Of a stretch of DNA of 64,000 nucleotides, positions 1-7,709 are shown in pieces. Every line of letters starts with the position of its first letter. Within the stretch, counting starts at the first letter, position 1. A program made the translations under genes and the position numbers. Under the pieces are notes generated by a model. The model was not told the origin of the DNA. It did no database searches and saw nothing but the letters and a program-made list of their open reading frames with translations. Origin of the DNA: Enterocloster clostridioformis (GTDB lineage Bacteria > Bacillota > Clostridia > Lachnospirales > Lachnospiraceae); assembly GCF_020297485.1 (NCBI RefSeq), contig NZ_JAIWZC010000001.1, positions 496,001-560,000 on the forward strand, given 5' to 3'.

Positions 1-1907
1 TGGAGCTGATTGAGGGCATCACCCTTAAGAATTATATAGAGAACAAGGGCTATCTGGAGAGCAAGGAAGCCATTGGAATCGCCCTTCAGGTGGGCCAGGG
101 CATTGCGGCTGCCCATGAACAGCACATCATACACCGCGACATCAAGCCTCAGAACATGATTATATCCAGGGACGGCAAGGTGAAGGTGGCTGACTTTGGC
201 ATTGCCAGAGCCGTGTCTTCCCAGACCATGAACGCTACGGCTGTGGGCTCTGTCCACTATATTTCGCCGGAGCAGGCCAGGGGCGGCTACTGCGACGAGC
301 GCAGCGACATTTATTCCTTTGGCATCACCATGTATGAGATGGTAACCGGGCGTGTACCCTTTGAGGGGGATAACACGGTTACGGTGGCCCTGGCCCATCT
401 GGAAGAACCGGTGACACCGCCCAGCCAGTGCGTGCCGGACATGTCCCGCGCCCTGGAGCAGATTATATTAAAATGTACCCAGAAACGCCCGGACCGCCGC
501 TATTCATGTGTAGCGGATGTGATTGAGGACCTGCGTACCGCCCTGATGGACCCGGACGCGGACATTTATGCCCGCAAGGACGGGGAAGAGGATGAGTTTG
601 GCAAGACCAGGCCCATCACAAGGGAAGAGCTGAACAGCATCCAAGGAGGCAGGAAGACCTATCCTGAGGAGACCCTTGAGGAACCGGAGGAGGAACAGAC
701 GGAGCATCCGGACAGGAAACGGTCCAGGGATCAGCACAAAAAAGACGGGCGCATCCACACCCGGAAAAAGAATGATGGGGATGATGTAAGCACTCAGTTT
801 GAGCGCATCATCACGGCCTTTGGCATCGTGGCTGCCATCATTATCGTGGCGGTGGTGCTGTTTGTATTTTCACGGCTCACCGGGCTTTTCAGGCAGAGCA
901 GCAGTAAGCCAGCCACAGAGACCGTTGCCATGACCACCGAAGGTTCCACCACCGTGGTGGACATCAACACGGAGGACCAGATAAATATGCCCAGCGTCCT
1001 GGGACTGCCCCAGGATATGGCCAGGGAAAAACTGAAGGAGAGCAGCCTGGTGATGGAGGTCACAGGCAGCGAGTATTCCGATAACTATGCGGAAGGCCAG
1101 GTTATGGGCCAGGATATCCTGGCAGGAACGGTGGTGAAGAAGTGGAGTACCGTGGGAGTGACCATCAGCAAGGGAAGCGATAAGGTGGACTTAAATGCCA
1201 TGGACCTGACCCAGATGACAGGGGAGGATGCCAGGCTTCTGCTGGAGCAGAAGGGACTGACTGTAGAGGTCAAAGAGGAGAACAGCGACACTGTCATAAA
1301 GGGCAATGTGATTCGTTTCAGCCCTCAGGTGGTGAAGGTGGGCGAGGGCGTCAGCCTCTATGTGAGCAAGGGTTCACAGAACGTGGAGGGACGGGTTCCC
1401 AATCTTCAGGGACAGACTTCCACATCGGCGGACGCCCTTCTGGCAGGAGCAGGACTCTTAACAGGCAATGTAACCGCGGAAGCCAGCGATACGGTGGAGG
1501 AGGGCCTGGTTATCAGCCAGTCAGAGCTTCCGGGAACCATACTTCCACCGGGCACGGCAGTGGACTATGTGGTCAGCGGGAAGCCTGCACAGACCCAGGC
1601 TTCAGATGAACGGTATTACATCGGCTCCATTGACGAGGCATGTTCCCTGAGCAACTATATAGGACCGGCTTCCCAGACCAGCAGCGTGCGTGTGCTGATC
1701 CGCCTGAACCAGACCAATGATGAGGGCGCTTCTGTTTATACGACCCTTATGAGTCCAAGGCTGGTTGTGGGCGCCCAGACCGTACCCGTGGTATTCCCCA
1801 GAATCAAGGGGGCGTACGGCGTGGACAGCGGTATGGTGGAAGTGGTGGATGCAGATAATTTAACAGTAATCAAGTCCTATCCGGTGGCATTTTTCCCGGT
1901 AGGATAA
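1..1907 (+). CDS. prkC: PASTA-domain Ser/Thr protein kinase PrkC (5' end outside window)
   Basis: Membrane kinase that senses cell-wall fragments through extracellular PASTA repeats and phosphorylates Ser/Thr of cytoplasmic targets. The frame is already open at base 3 with kinase sequence (ELIEGITLKNYI), so the start and the first part of the N-lobe lie before the window. The catalytic loop HRDIKPQN is near base 130-155 and DFG near base 192. An acidic/basic linker is followed by one membrane helix (about bases 805-880), a Ser/Thr-rich stalk and three PASTA repeats (about 970-1180, 1185-1375 and 1385-1595). A C-terminal beta-rich tail of about 100 residues follows and is not part of a PASTA repeat. 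rsgA starts 9 bases after the stop, the usual prkC-rsgA-rpe-thiN order. The family call is safe; substrates cannot be seen. Confidence 0.95.
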   Translation, partial: ELIEGITLKNYIENKGYLESKEAIGIALQVGQGIAAAHEQHIIHRDIKPQNMIISRDGKVKVADFGIARAVSSQTMNATAVGSVHYISPEQARGGYCDERSDIYSFGITMYEMVTGRVPFEGDNTVTVALAHLEEPVTPPSQCVPDMSRALEQIILKCTQKRPDRRYSCVADVIEDLRTALMDPDADIYARKDGEEDEFGKTRPITREELNSIQGGRKTYPEETLEEPEEEQTEHPDRKRSRDQHKKDGRIHTRKKNDGDDVSTQFERIITAFGIVAAIIIVAVVLFVFSRLTGLFRQSSSKPATETVAMTTEGSTTVVDINTEDQINMPSVLGLPQDMAREKLKESSLVMEVTGSEYSDNYAEGQVMGQDILAGTVVKKWSTVGVTISKGSDKVDLNAMDLTQMTGEDARLLLEQKGLTVEVKEENSDTVIKGNVIRFSPQVVKVGEGVSLYVSKGSQNVEGRVPNLQGQTSTSADALLAGAGLLTGNVTAEASDTVEEGLVISQSELPGTILPPGTAVDYVVSGKPAQTQASDERYYIGSIDEACSLSNYIGPASQTSSVRVLIRLNQTNDEGASVYTTLMSPRLVVGAQTVPVVFPRIKGAYGVDSGMVEVVDADNLTVIKSYPVAFFPVG

Positions 1908-1916
1908 GAGGCGTAT

Positions 1917-2795
1917 ATGACAGGTAAGATAATCAAAGGAATTGCAGGCTTTTATTACGTCAATGACGGCAGGAACCATGTGTACCAGTGCAAGGCAAAG
2001 GGGGTGTTCCGCAGCCGCAAAATCAAACCCCTTGTGGGGGACAATGTGGAGTTTTCTGTTTTGGATGAGGAGGAGAAGGAAGGCAATATTGACGCCATCC
2101 TTCCCCGTTCCAACGTTCTCATACGTCCGGCTGTGGCAAATGTGGACCAGGCCCTGGTAGTGTTTGCCATCACCCATCCGGAACCCAATCTGAATCTTCT
2201 GGACCGTTTTCTGGTGATGATGGGAATTCAGAGCGTGCCGGTCACCATCTGTTTTAACAAGGTTGATCTGGGGGAGGCCGGGCTTGTGGATAAGTACCGC
2301 GCCATCTATGAGAGGGCAGGGTATGAGGTCCACTTTGTCAGCACCTACGACGATACGGGACTGGAAAAAATGAGAAAATTTCTCAGAGGAAAAACCTCGG
2401 TGCTGGCAGGACCCTCGGGCGTTGGAAAATCCTCACTGACCAACTGCATCCAGCCCCAGGCTGCCATGGAGACAGGAGATATCAGCCGCAAGATTGAGAG
2501 GGGACGCCATACCACCCGTCATTCTGAATTGTTTTATGTGGAAGAGAAAACCTACATGATGGATACACCGGGATTCAGTTCCATGTTCATTGACTTTCTG
2601 GAACCCGGAGAACTGAAACATTATTTCCCGGAGTTCGGGCCATATGAGGATGAGTGCAAATTCCTGGGATGCGTCCATGTGGGAGAGCGGGTCTGCGGCG
2701 TGAAGGAAGCCCTTAAACGGGGGGATCTGAGCCGCAGCCGGTATGACAATTACATCCTTATGTATGAGGAGCTGAAAAATAAAAGGAGGTACTAG
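1917..2795 (+). CDS. rsgA: Ribosome small subunit-dependent GTPase A
   Basis: Circularly permuted GTPase that acts in late 30S subunit maturation. The 292 residues match the family's usual length. An N-terminal OB-fold comes first, then the permuted G motifs: NKVDL (G4) comes before the P-loop GPSGVGKSS (G1) and DTPGF (G3). The C-terminal zinc knuckle is visible as CKFLGC-VH-GERVC. The ATG at 1917 lies 9 bases after the prkC stop and has a purine-rich AGAGG just upstream. Translation is probably coupled with its neighbours in the prkC-rsgA-rpe-thiN run; rpe begins 2 bases after its stop. Confidence 0.96.
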   Translation: MTGKIIKGIAGFYYVNDGRNHVYQCKAKGVFRSRKIKPLVGDNVEFSVLDEEEKEGNIDAILPRSNVLIRPAVANVDQALVVFAITHPEPNLNLLDRFLVMMGIQSVPVTICFNKVDLGEAGLVDKYRAIYERAGYEVHFVSTYDDTGLEKMRKFLRGKTSVLAGPSGVGKSSLTNCIQPQAAMETGDISRKIERGRHTTRHSELFYVEEKTYMMDTPGFSSMFIDFLEPGELKHYFPEFGPYEDECKFLGCVHVGERVCGVKEALKRGDLSRSRYDNYILMYEELKNKRRY

Positions 2796-2797
2796 AC

Positions 2798-3463
2798 ATG
2801 TATTACAAATTAGCGCCGTCTATTCTTGCGGCTGATTTTACCCGCTTGGGGGAACAGGTGAAGGAGGTATACGGGGCAGGCGCCGAGTATCTTCATTTGG
2901 ATGTGATGGACGGGGCCTTTGTGCCCAGCATCTCCTTCGGCATGCCGGTAATCAAGAGCCTGCGCCCTTGCACCAGGGCTGTTTTTGACGTGCATATGAT
3001 GGTGGAGGAGCCGGGACGCTATGTGGAGGATATGAAGGACTGCGGGGCGGATGTCATAACAGTCCAGGCCGAGGCCTGCACACATCTGGACCGTGTGGTG
3101 AACCAGATTAAGGAAGCCGGACTGAAGGCCGGCGTTGCCTTAAATCCCGCCACTCCGGTGCGTTCCCTGGAGTGCATCCTCGGGCAGCTGGACATGGTTC
3201 TTATCATGACCGTGAATCCCGGTTTCGGAGGCCAGAAGTTCATCCCTTATACCCTTAACAAGGTACGCGAACTCAGGAACATGCTGAATGAGCAGGGGTT
3301 AAAGACGGACATCCAGGTGGACGGCGGCGTAAATGCGGGAAATGTCCGGGAAATCATAGACGCGGGCGCCAATATATTTGTGGCTGGTTCCGCTGTTTTT
3401 GGCCGGGACCCGTCTGCCAGAACAAGAGAATTTATGGATATTTTAAAGGAATATGAGAAATGA
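2798..3463 (+). CDS. rpe: Ribulose-phosphate 3-epimerase
   Basis: Interconverts ribulose-5-phosphate and xylulose-5-phosphate in the pentose phosphate pathway. The 221-residue TIM barrel shows the family signatures: LAPSILAADF at the N-terminus, HLDVMDGAFVP with metal-binding His and Asp, VHMMVEEP, MTVNPGFGGQ and the C-terminal QVDGGVNAGN and AGSAVF phosphate-binding loops. A strong AGGAGGT precedes the ATG at 2798. The stop overlaps the start of thiN by 4 bases (ATGA), so the two genes are translationally coupled. Confidence 0.97.
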   Translation: MYYKLAPSILAADFTRLGEQVKEVYGAGAEYLHLDVMDGAFVPSISFGMPVIKSLRPCTRAVFDVHMMVEEPGRYVEDMKDCGADVITVQAEACTHLDRVVNQIKEAGLKAGVALNPATPVRSLECILGQLDMVLIMTVNPGFGGQKFIPYTLNKVRELRNMLNEQGLKTDIQVDGGVNAGNVREIIDAGANIFVAGSAVFGRDPSARTREFMDILKEYEK

Positions 3464-4110
3464 AGCGTTGTCTGATTATAACCGGCGGAAAACTGGACCT
3501 GTCCTTCGCCGGTTCTTTTTTGGGACAGGAAACATTTGATAAAATCATTGCGGTGGATGCGGGACTGGAGGCCGTGAAAGCCCTGGGACTGGAACCGGAT
3601 ATGATAGTGGGTGATTTTGACACGGTAAAGCCGGAGGTACTGGCATATTACAGGAGGATGGAACATATTGTATGGGATGCCCGCCAGCCGGAAAAGGATG
3701 AGACAGACACGGAGCTGGCCCTCTTAAAGGCCCAGGCCACGGGATGCTCCGAGGTGGTGGTGCTGGGGGCCACCGGCGGCCGCATGGACCATACGCTGGG
3801 CAACATCCATCTGCTGTTTCCCTGCCTGCAAAAGGGAATGGAGGCATATATCCTGGACAGCCAGAACCGTATCTACCTTATTGACGGGGAACGGACCTTT
3901 AAGAGGAATGAGGCCTGGGGAAATTATATTTCCTTCCTGCCGCTTACCCAGGAGGTCAGAGGCATTACTCTCACCGGCTTTAAGTATCCTCTCCATGAGA
4001 AGGACATTGAGATAGGGACAAGTCTCTGCATCAGCAATGAGCTTGCGGGGGAGGAAGGTACCATTACCTTCACGGACGGGGTTCTGATTGTGGTGGAATC
4101 CCACGACTGA
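3460..4110 (+). CDS. thiN: Thiamine pyrophosphokinase
   Basis: Transfers pyrophosphate from ATP to thiamine to make thiamine diphosphate. The 216 residues show DAGLEAVKALGLEPDMIVGDFDT, with the acidic metal-binding motif, then KDETDTELALLKA and GATGGRMDHTLGN, all typical of the TPK catalytic domain, and a smaller C-terminal thiamine-binding beta domain. The ATG at 3460 overlaps the rpe stop (ATGA). It is the last gene of the prkC-rsgA-rpe-thiN run, a position thiN often takes in Firmicutes. About 150 bases without a clear terminator separate it from the next gene. Confidence 0.95.
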   Translation: MKRCLIITGGKLDLSFAGSFLGQETFDKIIAVDAGLEAVKALGLEPDMIVGDFDTVKPEVLAYYRRMEHIVWDARQPEKDETDTELALLKAQATGCSEVVVLGATGGRMDHTLGNIHLLFPCLQKGMEAYILDSQNRIYLIDGERTFKRNEAWGNYISFLPLTQEVRGITLTGFKYPLHEKDIEIGTSLCISNELAGEEGTITFTDGVLIVVESHD

Positions 4111-4265
4111 CAACTCTGATAGAAACATTTGTTTTTGATAAAACTGGACTGGCCAAAACTTCTCAAACTGGATATTTAAAACATTCCACCTTAGTGATAC
4201 CATAGGTGGCATGAATGAATGCAGTTGATGCAGAGAGAAATATACAATATGAGGAGAGAATTTAT

Positions 4266-4886
4266 ATGAAGACATCCAGTGCAGTGACAGCAGGCCATAG
4301 GGGCCTGGAGGACGGCCGTATCTACAAGCTGGCCCTGACCGGCCTGTTTGCGGCATTATCCTATGTGGTTTTTACATTTTTACAGATTAAGATTACCCTT
4401 CCCGGAGGCGACGCCACTTCCATCCATCTGGGCAACGCGGTCTGTGTCCTGGGAGCCCTGATATTAGGGGGCTTTTACGGCGGACTGGGCGGGGCCCTGG
4501 GAATGACCATTGGGGATTTATTTGACCCCATCTATGTGGTATACGCGCCAAAGACCTTCCTGCTAAAGCTCTGTATCGGCCTGATAACCGGTCTGGTGGC
4601 CCACAAAATCGGCAGAATCAATGAGAGCTCTGATAAGGGCCATGTGTTCCGTTTCGCGGTGGCGGCCTCTGTCTGCGGTCTGCTGTTCAACGTGATATTT
4701 GACCCGCTGGTGGGTTATTATTACAAGCTGGCGATTCTGGGCAAACCGGCAGCGGAGCTGGTGCTGGCCTGGAACGTTGCCTCCACCTCCATCAATGCGG
4801 TGATGTCTGCCGTTGCGGCGGTGGTCATCTACATGCCCCTTCGCAGTACACTTATAAGGGCCGGACTTTTTGACCGGTTCAGATGA
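4266..4886 (+). CDS. ECF transporter S component, probably for a B6 vitamer
   Basis: Integral membrane substrate-binding subunit of an energy-coupling-factor vitamin importer. The ATG at 4266 follows GAGGAG at a good distance, whereas an upstream in-frame ATG at 4215 has no ribosome site. The 206 residues form about six hydrophobic segments; helix 1 carries ALTGLFAAL, resembling the AxxxA contact motif that docks on EcfT. A GNAVCVLGALILGGFYGG segment and GDLFDP loop resemble S components of the ECF riboflavin-type/PdxU group. The shared EcfAAT module is not in the window. Pyridoxal kinase starts 13 bases after the stop, so B6 vitamers are the likely substrate. That is inferred from context; pantothenate or another vitamin is possible. 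Confidence 0.75.
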   Translation: MKTSSAVTAGHRGLEDGRIYKLALTGLFAALSYVVFTFLQIKITLPGGDATSIHLGNAVCVLGALILGGFYGGLGGALGMTIGDLFDPIYVVYAPKTFLLKLCIGLITGLVAHKIGRINESSDKGHVFRFAVAASVCGLLFNVIFDPLVGYYYKLAILGKPAAELVLAWNVASTSINAVMSAVAAVVIYMPLRSTLIRAGLFDRFR

Positions 4887-4899
4887 CAGGAGATTTGAC

Positions 4900-5820
4900 A
4901 TGAGTGTTTACCGACAGAAAAAGATTGCCATGATTAATGATTTATCCGGATACGGCCGCTGTTCCCTGACAGTGGCTATTCCCATTTTATCTGCCATGAA
5001 GGTCCAGTGCTGCCCCATACCCACCTCCATTTTATCCAACCACACAGGTTTTCCTGTCTATTTCTTTGACGACTATACGGAGAAGATGGGGGAGTTTATT
5101 CACAAGTGGAAGGAGCTGGAGCTGACCTTTGACGGCATTGTCAGCGGCTTTTTGGGTTCCGAAGCACAGATTGAGATTGTGATGGATGTCATACGGCAGT
5201 TCAGGCAGGAAGACACAAAGGTAATCATAGACCCCATTATGGGGGACCACGGGGAAACCTACGCCACCTATACACCGGCTATGTGCAGCCGTATGAAGGA
5301 GCTGGTATCCATGGGTGATATCGTGACTCCAAACCTGACAGAGGCGTGTATCCTGACCGGACGGACCTACCGCAGGGATGGATGGAGCAGGAAAGAGCTG
5401 GGGGAGCTGGCCGGGGAAATCCAGGCCATGGGACCGGAATGCGTGGTCATTACAGGTGTAAACCAGGGCGGCTTCATCATGAATGTGGTGGCAGAGGGCG
5501 AGAGGACAGCTTTCCCCAGAACCAGGCGGGTGGGCCATGAGCGGCCGGGAACAGGGGATGTATTTTCCTCCGTTGTGTCGGCTGCTGCCGTAAGGGGATG
5601 GAGCCTGGACAGCGCTGTGCGTCTGGCGGCCTCATTTGTAAAAGCCTGCATCGCCAGGTCGGAGGAGCTTGACATCCCCATTGCCAATGGCGTGTGCTTT
5701 GAGGAACTGATGGGTGTGCTGGTCCGCGCGGCGGACAGCAGACATGAGGCGGGAAAGCTGGCGGAACGCGCAGACAGTCCGGACAGTCAGGGCGGGCCGG
5801 GAAATGTTGAAAAACGTTGA
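4900..5820 (+). CDS. pdxY: Pyridoxal / pyridoxamine kinase
   Basis: Ribokinase-fold kinase that phosphorylates B6 vitamers in salvage. The chosen ATG at 4900 is preceded by CAGGAG at 8 bases; a longer frame would need a TTG at 4870 inside the end of the previous gene. The 306 residues show the N-terminal MINDLSGYGRCSL motif, the pocket loop LSNHTGFP, the conserved IIDPIMGDHG and TPNLTEA segments, and the anion-hole/catalytic region HERPGTGDVFSS with GTGD. The C-terminal tail of about 25 residues is Ser/Gly/Glu-rich and not conserved-looking. It shares a transcript with the ECF S component, which gives an uptake-plus-trapping pair. The next promoter's -35 overlaps its stop. Confidence 0.9.
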   Translation: MSVYRQKKIAMINDLSGYGRCSLTVAIPILSAMKVQCCPIPTSILSNHTGFPVYFFDDYTEKMGEFIHKWKELELTFDGIVSGFLGSEAQIEIVMDVIRQFRQEDTKVIIDPIMGDHGETYATYTPAMCSRMKELVSMGDIVTPNLTEACILTGRTYRRDGWSRKELGELAGEIQAMGPECVVITGVNQGGFIMNVVAEGERTAFPRTRRVGHERPGTGDVFSSVVSAAAVRGWSLDSAVRLAASFVKACIARSEELDIPIANGVCFEELMGVLVRAADSRHEAGKLAERADSPDSQGGPGNVEKR

Positions 5821-5845
5821 CAGCTTCAGCTTTAAATAGTATGAT
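5817..5845 (+). promoter_or_regulatory. SigA-type promoter for the lysine-riboswitch transcript
   Basis: A perfect -35 TTGACA (5817-5822), a 17-base spacer and -10 TATGAT (5840-5845). The -35 overlaps the stop codon of the pyridoxal kinase gene. The expected start near 5852 lies about 20 bases before the aptamer. Confidence 0.75.
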
Positions 5846-5871
5846 GTTAAGGCAATGTTAAAATATAGGAT

Positions 5872-6084
5872 GCGATAGAGGCGCGGTAAGCATTAGTATC
5901 TGTGTGATAATGGATGCCATCCACAGGGTGGCCGACAGCGGGGATTTTTGTCCCGGAGGCCGGCAGGCCGGAGAACACAGGGAAAGGGATTACTGCCGAA
6001 ACAGATTCTGTCTGCCGGCGGAATGTGTTGGGATGCAGTCAAACAGGCTGCATACTCTCACTTTTAAAGTGGTGGCGCTATTGG
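5872..6084 (+). ncRNA. Lysine riboswitch (L-box) aptamer
   Basis: The core lysine-aptamer blocks appear in order: GATAGAGGCGC, then AGCATTAGTA, an extended P2 arm closed by CTGTGT/ACACAG, then AAAGGGATTACTGCCGAA, a short CAGA/TCTG P3, GTTGGGATGCAGTC with a GCAGTC/GGCTGC P4 hairpin, CTCTCAC with a CAC/GTG P5, and GGCGCTATT closing P1 (GATAG with CTATT). The order and spacing match the B. subtilis lysC leader. The P2 arm carries a long GC-rich insertion (about 5910-5975). A terminator follows at 6117, so lysine binding should reduce readthrough into the AGCS gene. Confidence 0.87.
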
Positions 6085-6116
6085 CTGGATTTTCTTAAGC
6101 AGATACATGATTATGG

Positions 6117-6146
6117 AAAGCAATGGCCTGGGGTCATTGCTTTTTC
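6117..6146 (+). terminator. Intrinsic terminator of the lysine riboswitch
   Basis: Stem AAAGCAATGGCC with GGTCATTGCTTT around a 3-base loop, followed by a T run. It lies between the aptamer and the ATG at 6230. The P1 3' strand CTATTGG (6078-6084) is also complementary to CCAATAG just upstream of the gene's ribosome site, but whether that pairing is used is unknown. Confidence 0.8.
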
Positions 6147-6229
6147 TGTACAGTGCCGGAACGTGTCTGGCAGTGCCCCATGGGCCGCCATGGTATCGCA
6201 ATCCAGAACCAATAGGGGGAATTAAGAAA

Positions 6230-7696
6230 ATGACAGAATTTTTAAACTGGTTAAACGGTGAAATCATATGGGGGCCTCCTCTGATTGCGCTCATCATCAT
6301 TACGGGTATCTACGTGACGGTCCGATCCAGATTCTTCCAGGTATGCCACCTGGGGTACATCTTTAAGAGGACCCTTGGATGCATCCTGAGAAAGGACCAT
6401 GCCGCCGATGAAAACGACAAGGGACTTTTAAGCCCTTATGAAGCGATTGCAACGGCTGTAGGCGGTTCTGTGGGCTTTGGCAATATCGCCGGAGTGGCGA
6501 CAGCCGTCACCACAGGCGGACCTGGAGCAGTGCTCTGGATGTGGCTGACAGCCTTCATGGGCATGCTGATTAAGCAGGTGGAGGTTACTCTGGCCGTGTA
6601 TTACCGCCGTACGGACGAGGAGGGAAATCCATACGGAGGACCTACCTATTACATGGAGTACGGTCTTGGGGAGGAGCGCCGCTGGGGTAAGAAATGGCTT
6701 CCTCTGGCCTTTGTGTTCGGCCTTGGCATATTCTCCACCTTCTTTATCAGCGCATCCAACTTTACCACGTCAGAAGTGCTGGCCCAGTCCTTTGGCATTC
6801 CCCAGGAACTGGCATCCCTGCTGCTGGTGGTGTTTATCTATGCCCTGATCTGGAGAGGCGTTAAGAATTTGAGCAAGATATTTGTGAAGCTGGTGCCGGT
6901 TATGAGTCTGGGGTACCTGATTTTCGGCCTGCTAATCATTGTGCTGAACATCGGCAACCTGATTCCCACCATTGGCTCCATCTTTACCCAGGCCTTTACG
7001 GGTACAGCCGCCATGGGCGGATTTGCCGGAGTCACGGTGTCCAAGGCCATTGCCACCGGAATGCAGAGAAGCGTTTATTCCAATGAGGCCGGCTGGGGTA
7101 CAAGCCCCATGGTCCACGCCTCCAGCAAGACACGCCATCCCGTGGAGCAGGGACTCTGGGGCTCCTTTGAGGTATTTGTGGACACCTTTATTGTGTGTAC
7201 TATTACAGCGCTCAGCGTGCTGATTACCGGTGAATGGACCTCCGGGGCAACCAATGCAACTCTTGCCCTCAATGTGTTCCAGCACAATCTGGGATTTTTC
7301 GGCACCGTGTTTATGACGGCCGCCATGGTGATTTTCTCCGTGACCACTTCCGGAGGCTGGTATGTGTACTATGAGGCGACCCTGCGTCATTTGGCCATGA
7401 ACCATCCCACGGTGAAGAAATGGCTGCTGCGCATGTTTAAGTATTTTTATGCCCTTCCTCCCTTTTTACTTACCCTTTACCTGATTCATGTAGGTGATTT
7501 GAGCATATGGACCCTGGTGGACATCACCAGCGGTATCCCAACTTTCATCAATGTGTTCGTCGTGCTTATCCTGTCAGGCACATATTTCAGGCTTCTGAAG
7601 GATTACAAGGCCCGCTATATGAATATCGGAACACTGGAAGATAGGGATATGCCGCTGTTCTATGAGGATAAAAAGAAGCTGGAGAAGACGGAATAA
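6230..7696 (+). CDS. AGCS-family amino acid:Na+ symporter under lysine control
   Basis: Sodium-coupled amino-acid importer of the alanine/glycine:cation symporter family (PF01235). The 488 residues contain about ten to eleven membrane helices and the family hallmarks VGGSVGFGNIAGVATAV, GGPGAVLWMW, GGPTYYMEYGL and SNEAGWGTSPM. The ATG at 6230 follows AGGGGGA. A longer frame from 6107 would begin before the riboswitch terminator and is rejected. Family members usually carry Ala, Gly, Ser or Gln, yet the leader is a lysine riboswitch, so lysine or a related metabolite may be a cargo (inference). The amidohydrolase starts 13 bases downstream, likely in the same transcript. Confidence 0.88.
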   Translation: MTEFLNWLNGEIIWGPPLIALIIITGIYVTVRSRFFQVCHLGYIFKRTLGCILRKDHAADENDKGLLSPYEAIATAVGGSVGFGNIAGVATAVTTGGPGAVLWMWLTAFMGMLIKQVEVTLAVYYRRTDEEGNPYGGPTYYMEYGLGEERRWGKKWLPLAFVFGLGIFSTFFISASNFTTSEVLAQSFGIPQELASLLLVVFIYALIWRGVKNLSKIFVKLVPVMSLGYLIFGLLIIVLNIGNLIPTIGSIFTQAFTGTAAMGGFAGVTVSKAIATGMQRSVYSNEAGWGTSPMVHASSKTRHPVEQGLWGSFEVFVDTFIVCTITALSVLITGEWTSGATNATLALNVFQHNLGFFGTVFMTAAMVIFSVTTSGGWYVYYEATLRHLAMNHPTVKKWLLRMFKYFYALPPFLLTLYLIHVGDLSIWTLVDITSGIPTFINVFVVLILSGTYFRLLKDYKARYMNIGTLEDRDMPLFYEDKKKLEKTE

Positions 7697-7709
7697 GGAG
7701 AGGGACGAC

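Noticed and set aside
3545-3847. 100-codon Pro-rich minus-strand frame inside thiN
   Set aside because: Antisense shadow of a clearly real gene; the Pro/Arg-rich composition is what GC-rich antisense frames give.
5860-6100. Glycine riboswitch in front of the AGCS gene
   Set aside because: AGCS genes are often under glycine control, but the blocks here (AGAGGCGC, AAAGGGATTACTGCCGAA, GTTGGGATGCAGTC) fit the lysine aptamer, and no tandem glycine aptamer pattern is present.
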